DNA from: Anaeramoeba flamelloides
Lineage: Eukaryota; Metamonada; Anaeramoebidae
Reading direction: 5' to 3'
Length of the DNA: 64,000 nt
Assembly: GCA_027625915.1 (NCBI GenBank)
Contig: JANTQA010000010.1
Coordinates: 1,116,001 to 1,180,000 of the forward strand
Under the pieces are notes generated by a model. The model saw only the letters and a list, made by a program, of their open reading frames with translations. It searched no databases and was not told the DNA's origin. Below, one piece after another: positions 1 to 12,480 of the stretch; position 1 is the first letter of the stretch; each line of letters starts with the position of its first letter. Both the position numbers and the translations under genes were made by a program.

Positions 1-2366
1 TGACAAATATTTCAAAAGGTTACTTGACTTTTTCAAGGCATTATAATTTCCCTTTATGATTTTCTCAATTTTTTTATTTATTTTTTCACAATTCATTTTA
101 TGTGCAATTAACTGGTCCTTCCCCCCTCCACTTTCATTTCCATTACCCTTTTCAGTATTCTCCACATTCTCTGCATTCTCGTCATTATTTAAATAAAGGT
201 TTTGAATTAATTTTTTTTTAAGAATATTTTCCAAATTATTATCTTGATCAAATTCATAATCATCGTCATCTTCATCAAAATCTTCTTCTTCGTCGTCTTC
301 ATCATAACTATTTAAATTCATATAATTAAAAAACAAATTTTCATTTAATTTATTATTCTTTTTTTGATTTTTTAAATTTTTTTTCTCAGATTTTTTAATT
401 GCTAGTTCTTTCAATTTGATTTCTTTTCTATTAAAGGCAATTTCGCTATACTTTGTGTTTATAAGAGCGTTTTCTATATAATTGTTGCTTTTACAATAGA
501 TAATGATGTTGTTAAAACTTAAATCAAGGGTATTAATTTTGGGTAAAAAATGAATAAATTTTGGATTTTTCGAAAATTGGTTTTGACTTAAATTTAAATT
601 TGTACACTTAAATTGTATATTGTTGCCTAATGAATTTTTTTGATTCTTATTATAGCAATGAGCTATTTTTTTTAAATAATTGCCAGAAAAATTTAAAACT
701 AATAATTTTTTAATTTTCGTATTTAATAAAATCCAATTTGGTATTTGATTAATTTTATTATTTGATATATTTAAATCGATAATATTGGAATATAAATTTG
801 GATCTTTAATTTGAAAACCAGTTATTTGATTGTCTTCAAGTTTGATTGAACGTAACTTTTTACACTTTTTAGTAAATGCCTGTAAAGGGAAACTAACCAA
901 TTGGTTGTTTGTGAGACCCAGATAAATTAAATTTGTAAATGACACTAGATTTTTTGGAAGTTTTTTTAATAAATTATATTTCAGTTCTAAATAATATAAA
1001 TCAGGACACAAAGCAAATTGATTATTTATTATTTTAAAATTCATAATTTTATTCCCCTCAAGGTTGATCTTTTCCAATTTTAATATACCTAAATTACTTT
1101 GCAAAATTAATTCACTGATTTGGTTCCGAACAATTGAAAGGTTTTTCAAGAAAGGCAAATCAAAAATTTGATGAGGAACTTCTTTTAACAAGTTATCATC
1201 AAGAATTAAATTTTCTAACAAGGGCAAAAATTGGAAATCAACTCAAAAATTTGAAATGTTGTTTCCAGACAAATTCAAAGTTTTGATTAAAGTCTTTTTT
1301 TTGAGAAAGGTTTCTGGTATTCTGCCAAAATGGTTATTACTTAGTTCTAAGGTTTGCAATTTGGAAAAATCAGAAGAAGTCAAAAACTTTTGATAATCAG
1401 AATATGCCACTTTATTAAAACCACACCAACTAAACCTTTTCAGATTTTGAAAGTGCTTTAGGACCCATGTCAAATACGAAATGCTTGCCTTCAAAGAACG
1501 CACATTAATGGAGCTCGTCATTTTGGAATCTTGATAATACGAGATCCTCTGCACCTGTTTGATCATAATTTTTTGTTTTTTAAAGAGGGATTCAAAAAAA
1601 TAACTTGGATATGGGAAAGGCGTGTGTAGTTCCTTCCCACCATTTAGCAAAGACAAGTTTCCGATGGTGATCCCAAATATTGATGCTGAAAATTGGTTCA
1701 GCGACTTGGGAAAAAGTTTAATGCAGATTTGTCATTCTCGACAGAAAGGGTTTTCCAGAGCGCCTTCTCATAGACGACCATCTCTCTCCACTTTTGACAG
1801 ACCCTTGCCAAAATTGGGAAATGTGAATGTGGAACCTTGTTAAAGATTTGATACAGCAACTCATTCGGCAACCGAGATAGTGCACTCGACGTGGAAATCT
1901 GTTCAACCAGATCGTTCAAATAATCCTGTGCCAAAACAATTAAACTGAAAAGCATATTCGTTCCTTTTAATCGCTTGCACTCTTCCTGTAGCAATTTTAA
2001 TAATTCCAATTCTTCGTCTTTTCGGAGAACCAGAATACTTGTCTTGTTTGTTAGTAATTGGATACTATTATGCAAGCTCTTTGGATAATTGGGTAATAAG
2101 ATTAAGGAAACATGGACTTTAAATGAAAGCCCAGAAACGATACGAGTTATTAGCCTTACATTGATGAGTGTGTTGTGTTTTTTATTATTTGTTCTTTCTT
2201 TCTTTTGGGGACATGTTTGTTTATTTTCTTTCAGAAAGGTTTTTGTTTTTGTTTTTGTTTTTGGTTTTGTTTTTGGTATTTGTTTTTTGATTGGCAATTG
2301 TGAAACTAATAGATCGTCCAAATAAATTGATTGAAGAACTTCAAGTTCTTCTTCAATTGTGCTCAT
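1..2366 (-). CDS. RWD / F-box / leucine-rich-repeat protein, 3' partial, frame broken twice
   Basis: Read from the ATG at 2366 (MSTIEEELEVLQSIYLDD), the N-terminus is an RWD-type domain with a K/T-rich insert. An F-box follows (LSRLPNELLYQIF, then VCQKWREMV) at about residues 175-220, and then a long run of leucine-rich repeats of the LxxLxLxxNxI type. Near the window edge there is a strongly acidic stretch (about 230-310) and a K/N-rich tail; the frame is still open at position 1. F-box proteins usually pair with Skp1 in SCF ubiquitin ligases, with LRRs as the substrate-binding part; that role is inferred. Two defects are seen. A -1 shift lies at or near the five-base run 1711-1715, where one extra base would join the F-box and LRR frames. 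A single in-frame TGA lies at 1243-1245, inside an otherwise regular LRR. More than 400 further codons are open, so this is a recent pseudogene or carries assembly errors. An upstream ATG at 2417 is possible, but the RWD domain begins at 2366. Confidence 0.72.
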
Positions 2367-2863
2367 AAAAGAAGAAAGAAAATTTAAACAACAAGAAAGA
2401 AAAGTAAGAACTTGCAAAAATGTTAATAATATTTCGATTTTTTTTTTTGTATTGGGTTGAGGACTTTCAAAGAAATAAATACCCTTAATTAAAATGTTTT
2501 TTCGTTTAAATCTTTATCAAGCTTTTAAATGTAATTGGGTTTGTACTTTATTTTTTGTATTTTATTAATTCTATCTTTAGAGATCTAGGTTTGGTTGAAT
2601 TAAATAAGTGAATTAATTTTCGATTAATAAACCTCACTTTTATATTCAATTTCTGGGTGAAAATTATTAGGGAGAAACTAATAAATCTTATCAAGTTTAA
2701 TAAGGATCACCCTAACTTGATACTATTATGTGATTGAAATACAATACTAATCAATAAAAATGATTTAAAAGAACACGAATGAAGGGAAAACTTAAATATC
2801 GCAATATGAGGATCTCAATAGAAATATTTCTTGATCGAAGAATTTTAAGTTTATCCAACAAAA

Positions 2864-3572
2864 CCTCACTACAAGGAAAATTTTTTCAAAAAAAAATCTC
2901 TAAATTTTGTATTTTGGAAATACACTCATATAATAAACATTATTATACATAACAATTTTCAATGAGGTTTACAACTTTAATAGATATTAATAGGAATTGA
3001 AAAAAAAATGAAATTTTTCAGTAATATTTTTTTTATTTTTAATTGTAAAATTTTTTGAATTTTTTTAATTGACTTAGTAGAGAGATAATTTTCAAGTATT
3101 TTTTTAATAGTCTAAAAGGAAACATATTTTTCAATTTGAAAATAGCACAAAATATTTTAATCAAAAGATATCGCTAAATTAAATTGAAAATCTGATTTTT
3201 TATCTGTTTTTGGAATATTTTTTATCATTTTATTTTTTTCCATGTTTGAGTTTTTATATACGTTCCCGATTGTTTTCTGCAAATTGCTTTAAAATATATT
3301 CTTTTTTCAATCTTAATGTTCAATCAAAAATTAATTCATTTCAACTTTTTTCATTTTAAAAAAATACCCCAAAAATAGGTGTTTTTTTCCAAAGTCGGTA
3401 TTTTTGAAAAAGGGGGGTATTCGGATTTTAATGAGTTTAATAGCTATCCTTTTTTTATTACATAAAATTATGATAACTTTGAAAAAATAATTTATAAAAG
3501 AAGTATAACTGAAATCCAATGTATAGTTTTGGCTAAATTTAATTTTAGGTTTAAATTTTCCTTGTAGTGAGG
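2864..3572. mobile_element. CACTA-like inverted-repeat element, non-autonomous
   Basis: The ends are inverted copies: CCTCACTACAAGGAAAATTT at the left and its reverse complement at the right, enclosing 709 bp. The CACTACAAG core matches the terminus usual for CACTA (CMC/EnSpm) DNA transposons. No transposase is visible inside. Flanks show no clear target duplication, and the three bases outside CACTAC on each side are themselves inverted (CCT/AGG), so the exact end and the family assignment are uncertain. Confidence 0.5.
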
Positions 3573-4848
3573 GCAAATATGAAAATAATTTTGTTTACTC
3601 ATTCTGAAATCTGTGTTCTGATTTATTTTCAATTATATTGTTATAATTACACTTAACCTTATAATACTTGGAAAAACTGGTTCGAACTTTTCATCATGAA
3701 ATTTTTGATTTCCCAAACTTTTTTAGGTCTATTTTGAATTTGGGTCGTATAAATTTTTTTTGCCTAAAGGCCAAATTTTCAAAAATTCAACATTTATTTT
3801 AAATTTGAGATAATATTTTTTGACTCGGCCTTATTCAAAGTTGAAGAGTATATATTTTTTGTCATAAAAGGGGCATTCAAACATTCCAATAAGCCCTTAA
3901 CGACTTTCTAATAATTATTTTTCTTTGTATGTTGTTCTAATTTTTTGAATAAACCATATTCTAGTTAAAGGATCAAGTTATCGAGAGTGAATTATAGACG
4001 TTTAAAGTGTTTGAATGGATATTATATGTAAAAAAATTATTATGGGAAATTCCAAAAATTTTCACATTTTTACACATCTTGCTTTTTTTACATTTTTTTT
4101 TAAACCTAATTCATTTAAAAAAAATTTTTTTTTGCAAGATCAAGAGTAACTTAGTAAAAACATGTTATTATAAGGTTTTTAACAGTGAAAATGATCGTAG
4201 AAAAATCATATTGATTTTAATTGGAATTTTATTTTGGATCTTTAATTGAAGATCAAAAAGAGTATTGTTGTTTTTCTCAATGGATCACTAAGAATTTGAA
4301 TTTTTCAATTTTTAAAAAAGAGAAATTGGTTTTATTTATTAATGATATCAACTATTATTTGGGGTGTATTATTCAACTAATTTTTTATTAGTTCTTAAAA
4401 GACCAACTAGTAAAAATAATTGATATTTGATAAAAAAATGTGGGGCACTTTAACAGATACAAAGTTTATAAACTAAATTTCATAATAAATGGTCCAATTT
4501 TTTTTTATTTTTTTTTTTTATTTTTTGATGAAAAAAAATATATTTCTAGTGTATAGAACTGAATATTAAAATAGTATTTTTTTTTATTATATTAGATAAT
4601 TTTTTTTTATAAAAATAATTATAATGAAAATTTGATTTTTAATGGGCAACCGATTTTGATTTATAGTTTATTTCCGATTCAAAGTACATTATGTTTCAAA
4701 GAAGAGTGAAATAAAATGTTTCGTTCATATTTTATTTTTTAATATTCGATTACTACACATTCAAAAAAGTTGATTATTAAGAATTTTTGGAAGATTAAAC
4801 AATTTTACAAAGTTCCTTCAGTATTGTATTCACTAAAATGTGATAAAA

Positions 4849-4872
4849 GAGAGAGAGAGAGAGAGAGATTAT

Positions 4873-4910
<38 letters not shown>
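4849..4910. repeat. Compound (GA)n-(TA)n microsatellite
   Basis: A GA run followed after a few bases by a TA run. The same compound type, in the other order, occurs in a SAPS intron near 58543-58587. Confidence 0.85.
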
Positions 4911-4911
<1 letters not shown>

Positions 4912-5875
4912 TTTTTTTTTGTACAGCTATGATTTTCGATTTATCAATTGGTAACAGAGTAAAGATTCTGGTTGTGTTATAATATTTTTTAAAAAAAAAA
5001 AACATATGGCACTGAAATTCAAATTGAGGGATGGTCTTACGATTTTATATTAATAGATATTGAATTATAAAAAAGATATGAGTTGCTGTGCAGAATAGAA
5101 TTATATTTAGTACAGTTTAATTTGACTTTTTGTAATAATTTTGCAAAAAGTTTGTTTTCAAAATTGAATGATGGGGGAAATTAATAATAATTTTCTGATT
5201 TTTTTATTAAGAAAAAGAAACAAAACTCTGCGTTTTAATACCTCAAAAAAGATTTTTTTCCCCTTTACAAAAATTCTTTGAAATCCTTCAATTGGTAATT
5301 CTTTTTTGTTAAAAAAAAAAATAAATAACTTTTTTATTTTTTAGTGTAAAGAAGATGAAAAATTGCCAATTGTATGGTTCTAATTTGTTGAACAAAGTAT
5401 TGAAGAAGAGTAATGCTTGTGGTAATATAGGTTCGTGTTACATACAGTTGTAATATACTGTCAACTTCCGGTGAGCAAGATAGTATTTAATACAGGTATT
5501 ATTCTAGTTATTTCATTTTCGGTGTGATTAACATAAAAGTAAATAACCAATAATCCAATCAACAATTGTCATATAAAAAAAAATTGTAATGTTATACATC
5601 TATTTAAGTTCAATTTTTTTTTTTAATCTTATTTTTTTCGAATTTAAATTTTTCTCAAAAAATTGGTTATAAAAATTAAAATCCAAAATTCAAAATTTCA
5701 AAATTTCAAAATTTGCAACGAGAAATTTTATTTTAAGTTTTGGTTAATAGTTGGTAATTAATTAATGAATTAATTAATCAATTAAAAAAAAAGAAAAAAT
5801 ATTTAAAATATATCATATAATTAAAAAAAGAAAGGGGGGGAGAAAAAAAAGAAAAAGAAAAAGAAATAAAAAAGG

Positions 5876-6348
5876 TTAAATCATTCCAATGTCTTTAATA
5901 TTATTTTGTAAAATGATATCTTTAACTGTTGAAAAAACAAATTTAATATTATCTGTGTCTGTTGCACAGGTGAAATGTGGATATATTTCCTTTTCAGGAT
6001 TTCTATTAAGTTGAACAAATTTGTCTTTAATGTATTCTGATGCATTATCAAAATCACACCCACCATCATAATCTTCAAAGCATACGTTAAGATTTACAGT
6101 TTTTATTTTTTTTCGAAACAAATCTGTTTTATTTAAAAACAAAATAATTGAGGTGTCGGCAAACCACCTAGAGTTACAAATTTCTTCGAATAACATAATT
6201 GCTTCGGTCATTCGGTTCTTGGTTTTATCTTCAAATAATTTTTGATCGTATTCACTTAATGATACGCAAAAAATTACTGTAGTTACCCCCTGGAAACAAT
6301 GTATCCATTTTTTTCTTTCATTTCTCTGTCCACCAACATCACATAATC

Positions 6349-6381
<33 letters not shown>

Positions 6382-9300
6382 TAAAAGTATTAGTAATTAA
6401 TTCAAATAATGTGAAAAAAAATTAATATCACAAAATCAAAATATTTGATAAAAAAATGATAAATGAATTGTTTTATTATAAGAATCAATAATAAAAATTC
6501 CAAAAAGAACCTTTTAAAAATTATTTTTTATTAAAACTGTTCAAAAAAATATCAAAAAACATTTAAAATCATTATTCCCCAATTGAATATTTGCCCATTA
6601 CTCATAATTATTTTTTTAATCCTGATATTTAGAAATAAAGTCAAAAATAAATATGGTCTCGAGCAAAATCCAATAAAAAAAATTAGCTATTAAAAAGTAA
6701 AAAAAAACTGAAATATTTTTATTTCTTCAAATTTACAAAAATTATCTTGAAAATATATTAGATACTTTTGTAAGAAAAAAAAAAACATGTTCTTTTTTTT
6801 TATTAATTATAAGTTACTAAAACATTTTAATTAACAGTTTTGAAAAATGGATCAAAATAATTTAGTTAATCAATCAAAAACTTGTTAAATAATATTTAAA
6901 TTATATTATGAAATAAAATGAAATTCTGCTTTTTAAAAGCTTGACACTATTAGATAAAAATTTATATAAGAAATACCAATAAAACCTGAAATTCTCTTTT
7001 CTAAAAATTAAATTTTTGAAATAATAATTAAATTATAATTGTTTTTTGAGAATCTCTCGAATAATTATATAAACCATTTTTATAAGAAGCTGACCCATTG
7101 ATAAATTGGTCATATTCTCGCACATGGTCAAAAACAACGCATCACATAATCTAATATCATTGCATCTCATAAGAAAGAAATTATGTCTTTTTAAAAGTGT
7201 TTTTTTTTTTACAGTCATTTTTTTTTTATTTAAAAATTTGTCCAATTGGAAAAAAACAAGTGGAATATCTTAATTCACATTGTTGTTGGAAAATTTCAAT
7301 GAAAGAGTTTAAGAAATCGAAAGAAAGGGGCAGATATTCAACTTCATGAAGACTTTACAATTAAAAAAAAAATCCAACAAAGGTAATTTACTAAATACAA
7401 AAATGCCAAAAGGTATATCTACAAAAGAATATATTTTTTGTTTCAAGACTGAATGATTTTTCATCATATTTAAATCATTTTTTGTGAAATTTTCATGATC
7501 AAAAGTCGTAATTTTATTTTTTTTCTTTTTGTTTTTTAAGTGTATCTGAAATATTCCCTATACTTTTGAAATAAAAAAAATGAAATTCCCATTTTTTTAT
7601 TGTAGATTAAATTGTAGTTTTCTTTTTGAATTTATTTATTAATTTTGTCCATTTTTTTTTTTTTTTTTGCTTTAAATGCAACAATTCATGTTAAAAGGTG
7701 AATGAAGTGACCATTTTTATGAGAATATCTCGGTTCAAAATCGGCATCTTCTTGTGAATTTGATCATTTGGATAACATTTTTAAATAAAATTAAGTTCAA
7801 ATAATTACAAAATATAATATAAATAAAACCTGAAAATATAAATCGAATGGTTTTAATAATAGATCTCGAAAAAATAGTTCCCTTAAAAAATTCAATAAAT
7901 TTCACAAAATTACTATTTAATTTTGTTTTTGTTAAAATATCTAATATTTTATAATTGTAGATATTTTTTAAATTAAAGTTTTTATTGTTTTTTTTTCAAA
8001 ATTATTTTTTTTATTAGATATTATTTTCTCTGAAATTTTAAAAGTTGGCATTAGTAAAATGAAAATTTTTCATTTATTTTTTTTTAAAATTTTTTTGAGA
8101 TCCTAAAACCAAAGAGCAATGATATAATTTGAAATAATCTATCACTGATTTCAATTCCAGTGAGTGTTATGGTGTTGTTACCTACCCTAAGGATCTTAAA
8201 TATTATTCCAAATTTAAAAAAATATCTTTCTGTTTATAACAGAGCTTTCAAAGAAGCAGGTGTGTAATTTGTGATCTCTATTTAAAAAATCAAAATATTC
8301 AAGAAATCCGATTTTGTGGCTTTGTTTAAATAAAAGTAGGTTTGTTCAAAACTTTTTCCGGACAATTCAAAAACTAAGGAAAAGGAACTTCAAATTGGAA
8401 AGCAAATAGAATCAATAAAGAGTAAAAAAATAAAAAATAATCCAGAAAAATATCAAAAGAAAAAGTTACGTAAAATGAATCCCTTCATATTCAAACACAG
8501 TTTCAATAATACCTGTTGTCCTGACACGGGTCATTAAAATGTCTTGATCATTTGGAACAAAATTTTCATCGACAATTCGATCGATGTTATCAAAATAGCT
8601 GAATTTGCAAAAATGAAAAATGATTGGCCATAATCAGTAAATCATTTCAAAACACAAAAAAATAAAACAATTTTTGTGGTGAAGAGAAGAAGAAAAAAAA
8701 TCATTCACATAGAGAATCGATTAAAAAAATACAAGTAAAGCAAAAATTAAGGACTAAGTTTTTTTGGTGAGTGTAAAAAAAGAGAAAACAAAGGAGAATT
8801 TCTTGCTTACAATGCAGCAGAGTCATATAGCTGGAATTCGTTTCTCCTTGAAAAGGCCTCTTGAATGCCACCATCTCCCCAAAGCGACTTTACTTTCTCG
8901 TAACATTCTACAAAGCTGTTTGACTGGTGAACTTCACTAGCAAAATCCTTTAAGGGGTTTTTTTATTTGAAAAAAAGACATGATAAAACAAAGAAGGAGG
9001 CAAAAAAAAAATTCATTTACAAAAAAATAGTAAATAATCATACATAGAGTCAAGAGTAAAAAAATTAGAGGATCAGAAACAAAGGTATACAAAGGTGGTG
9101 TTTAAAATATGGGATATTGGGATTTGTGGATGTCAGGAAAATGAATAGATTAAAATAAAAAAAAAAAAAAAAAAAAAAAAGAAGAAATTGTAATACTTTA
9201 TTTGAAGAATTTTCAAAATCAATTCCAAGTTTGTCCATTGCCTTAATGAGGTTGGTCATGCAGAAAAGTGCATTTGAATGGATTGTGCCAACATACTTTT

Positions 9301-9505
9301 TACGTTCTTCGTCTTGGAAGCCTTGCTGATGGATGATTTTCATTTGCTTGACGATTGTAGATTTGCCAGATTCGCCTGCACCTAAAAGCAATAATTTGGC
9401 TTTGTTTTCTTCGTCAAGTTGATCCTCTCGAATTCTTTGATCAATGTTATTTGACTTCTTTGATTCTGTTTTGTCCTTGTCTTTGGATCCACATAGATTT
9501 CCCAT
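5876..9505 (-). CDS. Heterotrimeric G protein alpha subunit
   Basis: Membrane-bound GTPase that relays signals from receptors. Exons are 9505-9197, 8947-8811, 8598-8470 and 6347-5876, giving 348 aa against a usual length near 350. Seen: MGNLCGS at the N-terminus (G2 myristoylation and C5 palmitoylation sites), P-loop GAGESGKST 42-50, switch I TRVRTTG with the catalytic arginine at 173, DVGGQ 195-199 with the GTPase glutamine 199, NKTD 264-267, the TCAT guanine loop, and C-terminal IKDIGMI. The fourth residue from the C-terminus is I, not C, so pertussis-toxin modification is not expected. Introns are 249, 212 and 2122 nt with GTATTA, GTAAGC and GTAACT donors; phases agree throughout. The stop is TAA. 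The ends match the family closely; only the subfamily is undetermined. Confidence 0.93.
6348..8469 (-). other. 2.1 kb third intron of the G alpha gene
   Basis: Donor GTAACT after the codons for EGIHF, acceptor AAAG before LCDVGGQ. The intron is AT-rich with a (TTA)n run at its 3' end (about 6346-6380). At 7033-7150 it holds an in-phase open segment behind an acceptor identical over 13 bases to the true exon 4 start. Confidence 0.85.
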
Positions 9506-10929
9506 TTATTTGGTTTTTTTGTTTCTGTTCTTTTTTTGAAAAAAGGAAATGAGTAAAAATGGGTCTTTAAAATGGTGGAAAAATGAGATCTATTACTTAA
9601 CAAAAATTTAAAGTCTCTTTCTGACGAACAACAGTAATTATATTGAATCAAACATCACTCTTTCTTGTTTTAAAAAACTTTCTGTTTTTGATGAGAATCG
9701 ATCATTAGTAAAGTATTTGAACGATATTGAAAACAATTCTAAATTACTGTTAACAATTACAAGTAAGATAGATTATTCCAAAAAAAAAGTTTTTTATTAA
9801 AAATTCCAAAAGCAAAGTAGAAAAATTCTGTTTTTTTGAATGTGTGGTTAAAAAAGAAGCTTCAAAACACCCTTTTTAAAAATAAAATTTGTGGAAATTT
9901 GAAAAAAATTTTTTTTCAAAAGGGTTTTTAAATGAAAATTTTGTGATGGCAAAAAGAATTTATTGTAAAAAAAATTAATTTTTCCAAACATTAAGTGAAA
10001 CGACTCATTCCTAAAAAAGAAGTAAGTTCATGCACATGCGTTTGAGTCATAATTTGATGATTTTCTAAGTTGAGGAATATTTTAAAAACGAAGTTAACAA
10101 TCTAATAGTCAAAAATATGTTGGAAAAGATTTTGAAAACTGAAAAAACTATCAAAAATCTGTACAACCAAATACCACTTAAGTAGGAGAGTAAAATCTGA
10201 AAACCTGACAAAAAGTATGATTGTACACTATTTTCGATTCAATAGAAAAAATAATTGTCAGAAGATCACTTCTTTTTGCTTCTGTCAAAAAAAGTTAAAC
10301 GTGTAACTTAAAAATGTTGGTTAATATTAAAAATACCATAATAAATGTCTTGGAATATTCAACAAAGTTTTTCCCTTTTATTGTTACGTAAAGAGACCAA
10401 ACAATTTACAAAATAATGTTCATCTGTTACAACTTTGAAAATATGATTTCAAATATGTTTGTAGAAGTTTGAAAAAATCCTCTTCTTCGTTATTTAACTC
10501 TCAACCACATACTTGTCGCTTTTTGTTTTTTATTTGTATTTTCAAAATCTTTTTTGTCTTTGACAAAAATGAAAAAAAAGTTAATTATTTTTTTCTAGGA
10601 GTTTCTATATTTTCTATACTTAAAGTGGGTAAGAACACCATAACACTCAACCGAAATTGAAATTGGGATTGGTTATTACAAATTTTTACATCGCCAATAG
10701 TTTCTTGACTCACAAAAAAATTTGCAAAAAAAATGAAAAACATTTCTTATTAAGAAAAATTCAGTCAACAAAAATACTTGTACTCAAGGTATAAAACCCG
10801 ACACAATCCTGAAAAAATATTATCAAAAAAAAATTCAATATATGTTGATTTTTGCACTTTTATGATAACTTCAATTATAATAAACACTATTGGTTGATAC
10901 AAGATCTTTGATCAAAATAAATTTTTCAA

Positions 10930-12480
10930 GATATTTTACAATTTAAGTTGAAAAATCGAATTTTAGTGGAATCTATTAAGATTTTTTTTTAATTTTATAG
11001 TAAAAAAGTTGAAAATTTTTTTCTTGAGGCCTAAGAGGTCATTTTATTATATTTTAAATGTATTTTAAATCTGACGAATATCTTTCAAATAGGGAATCAT
11101 TTATTTGGACTATTAAAGAATTATTTATTCTTTTAAATTTTACAAAATATTTTTTCTTTGATTTTTCTATCAGCTTTTCCAGAATTCAATTAGAATTGAT
11201 TTAAACATATAGATTTTTCTCTATTTTTTTGAATTCTGAAAACTCCCATAAGTTCTATTTCTTAAATTAAGAAAAAAACACAGTTATCTTTTCTTAATTT
11301 TTTGTGTTGATTTTTACAAATTGATAGTTTTTGGTTAGGTTTTGTTTTTTAACTTTTTGAATAAAGAGAAAATTTTAATAAATTTTTGGTTTATTTCAAA
11401 AAGTAAAAAAAAAACCTAGATCACTTAACGAATAAAACAGAAAACTTCAAGAAAAGCACCGTTAGGTGTTTTTTAATTTAAGAAATAAACCAAAAATTTC
11501 TGAAATTTTCGGTTTATTTCTTAAATTAAAAAAAAAAAAACCTAGGCACTCAACAGTACTTAATGACACTCTACAGCACTCCAAGACACACTTACACACT
11601 TGGTCGACGCTTCAGTTAGGTTTTCCAGAATTTAAAAAAAACAAGTAAAATCTTTGTGATTAAACCCAATTCTATTTGAATTCTGGAAAACCTAGAACAC
11701 AGGATATTAATCATCAGTTATTTTTTTCTGTATTTGGTTTTTTTTTACATGAGTAGAGTGTTTTTTGAAAATATTATTTATTATCTATTCAAAAAATATC
11801 CTAAAGTTGAATTTATTGAAAATTCATTGTCACATCCATATAAAACTTTTTACCCCAAAATATATCTTTTTATCTAGACTCGGGACTTTTAAAAATCATT
11901 GTACTATTAACAACTATAAATATAATATCTTCAAGATTTTTAGGAACTGAAATGTTGATTATATTGTAAATAATCTTTATTAACAAGTGTGGAATGAATA
12001 TTAGAGGAGTAATTTTGACTAAATTGGAAATTCCATTTTTATATTTCCATACTAATATAGTCTCAAATAAAGCCCGGGTTGCTTTTTTTTTATTTTTGTT
12101 CAAATACAACGCTCAATTAACTTCCAATATTATATCTGAGTTCAAATCAATTTTGAAGGTAAATTCCTTGGGGTTATAAGAATTTTTCAATTATTAATTA
12201 CACTTGTTGAAAAGTTTTTATAATTTTTTATGTTTTTATGAATTTTTTTCTATCTAAAAATAAAAACTCTAAAATTGACTCTATTTTTTAATATAATTTT
12301 TCTATTTTGTTTGTTCATTTTGAAAATTTTTTAAAATAATAGAACTTTAAGAAATCAGTTTTGGATTAACTTTTGGTTTATTGTCACTTCCTTTTATCTT
12401 TTAATATGTATGTTTAAAGAAAAAAGAATCATGGGTTAAATTTCAAAATACGTTTAATGAAGATTGTACTGATTAATTCA
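10930..12480. repeat. Long dispersed repeat, copy 1
   Basis: Collinear similarity with 32360-33120 (for example the stretch around AAGAGGTCATTTT, then TAGGGAATCA, later TTTTGATTATATTGTAA). Its distal part also matches 22020-22540 (AGTTCAAATC, TTTTGNAGGTAAATTCCT, then GAACTTTAAGAAA). Inside are inverted GGTTTTCCAGAATT / AATTCTGGAAAACC motifs. No coding capacity was recognised. Family unknown. Confidence 0.6.

Larger units (their letters stand above)
2367..5875. other. Intergenic, no supported gene
   Basis: AT-rich DNA between the divergent-side start of the F-box/LRR gene and the 3' end of the G alpha gene. It holds the inverted-repeat element at 2864-3572 and a compound (GA)n-(TA)n microsatellite near 4849-4910. 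The short open frames here have no family resemblance and the base composition of the surrounding DNA. Confidence 0.6.

Noticed and set aside
1243-1245. TGA as a reassigned sense codon
   Set aside because: Seven other genes, thousands of codons in AT-rich DNA, contain no in-frame TGA. Reassignment would put many there.
1681-1700. A 20-nt mini-intron (GTCGCTG...TTTTCAG) in the F-box/LRR gene
   Set aside because: It would restore the frame, but the other introns here are at least 118 nt; a one-base homopolymer error is simpler.
7033-7245. Independent 70-aa gene in the G alpha intron
   Set aside because: The N-terminal part is low-complexity Lys; only the 3' segment behind the acceptor-like site is of interest and is reported as a possible alternative exon.
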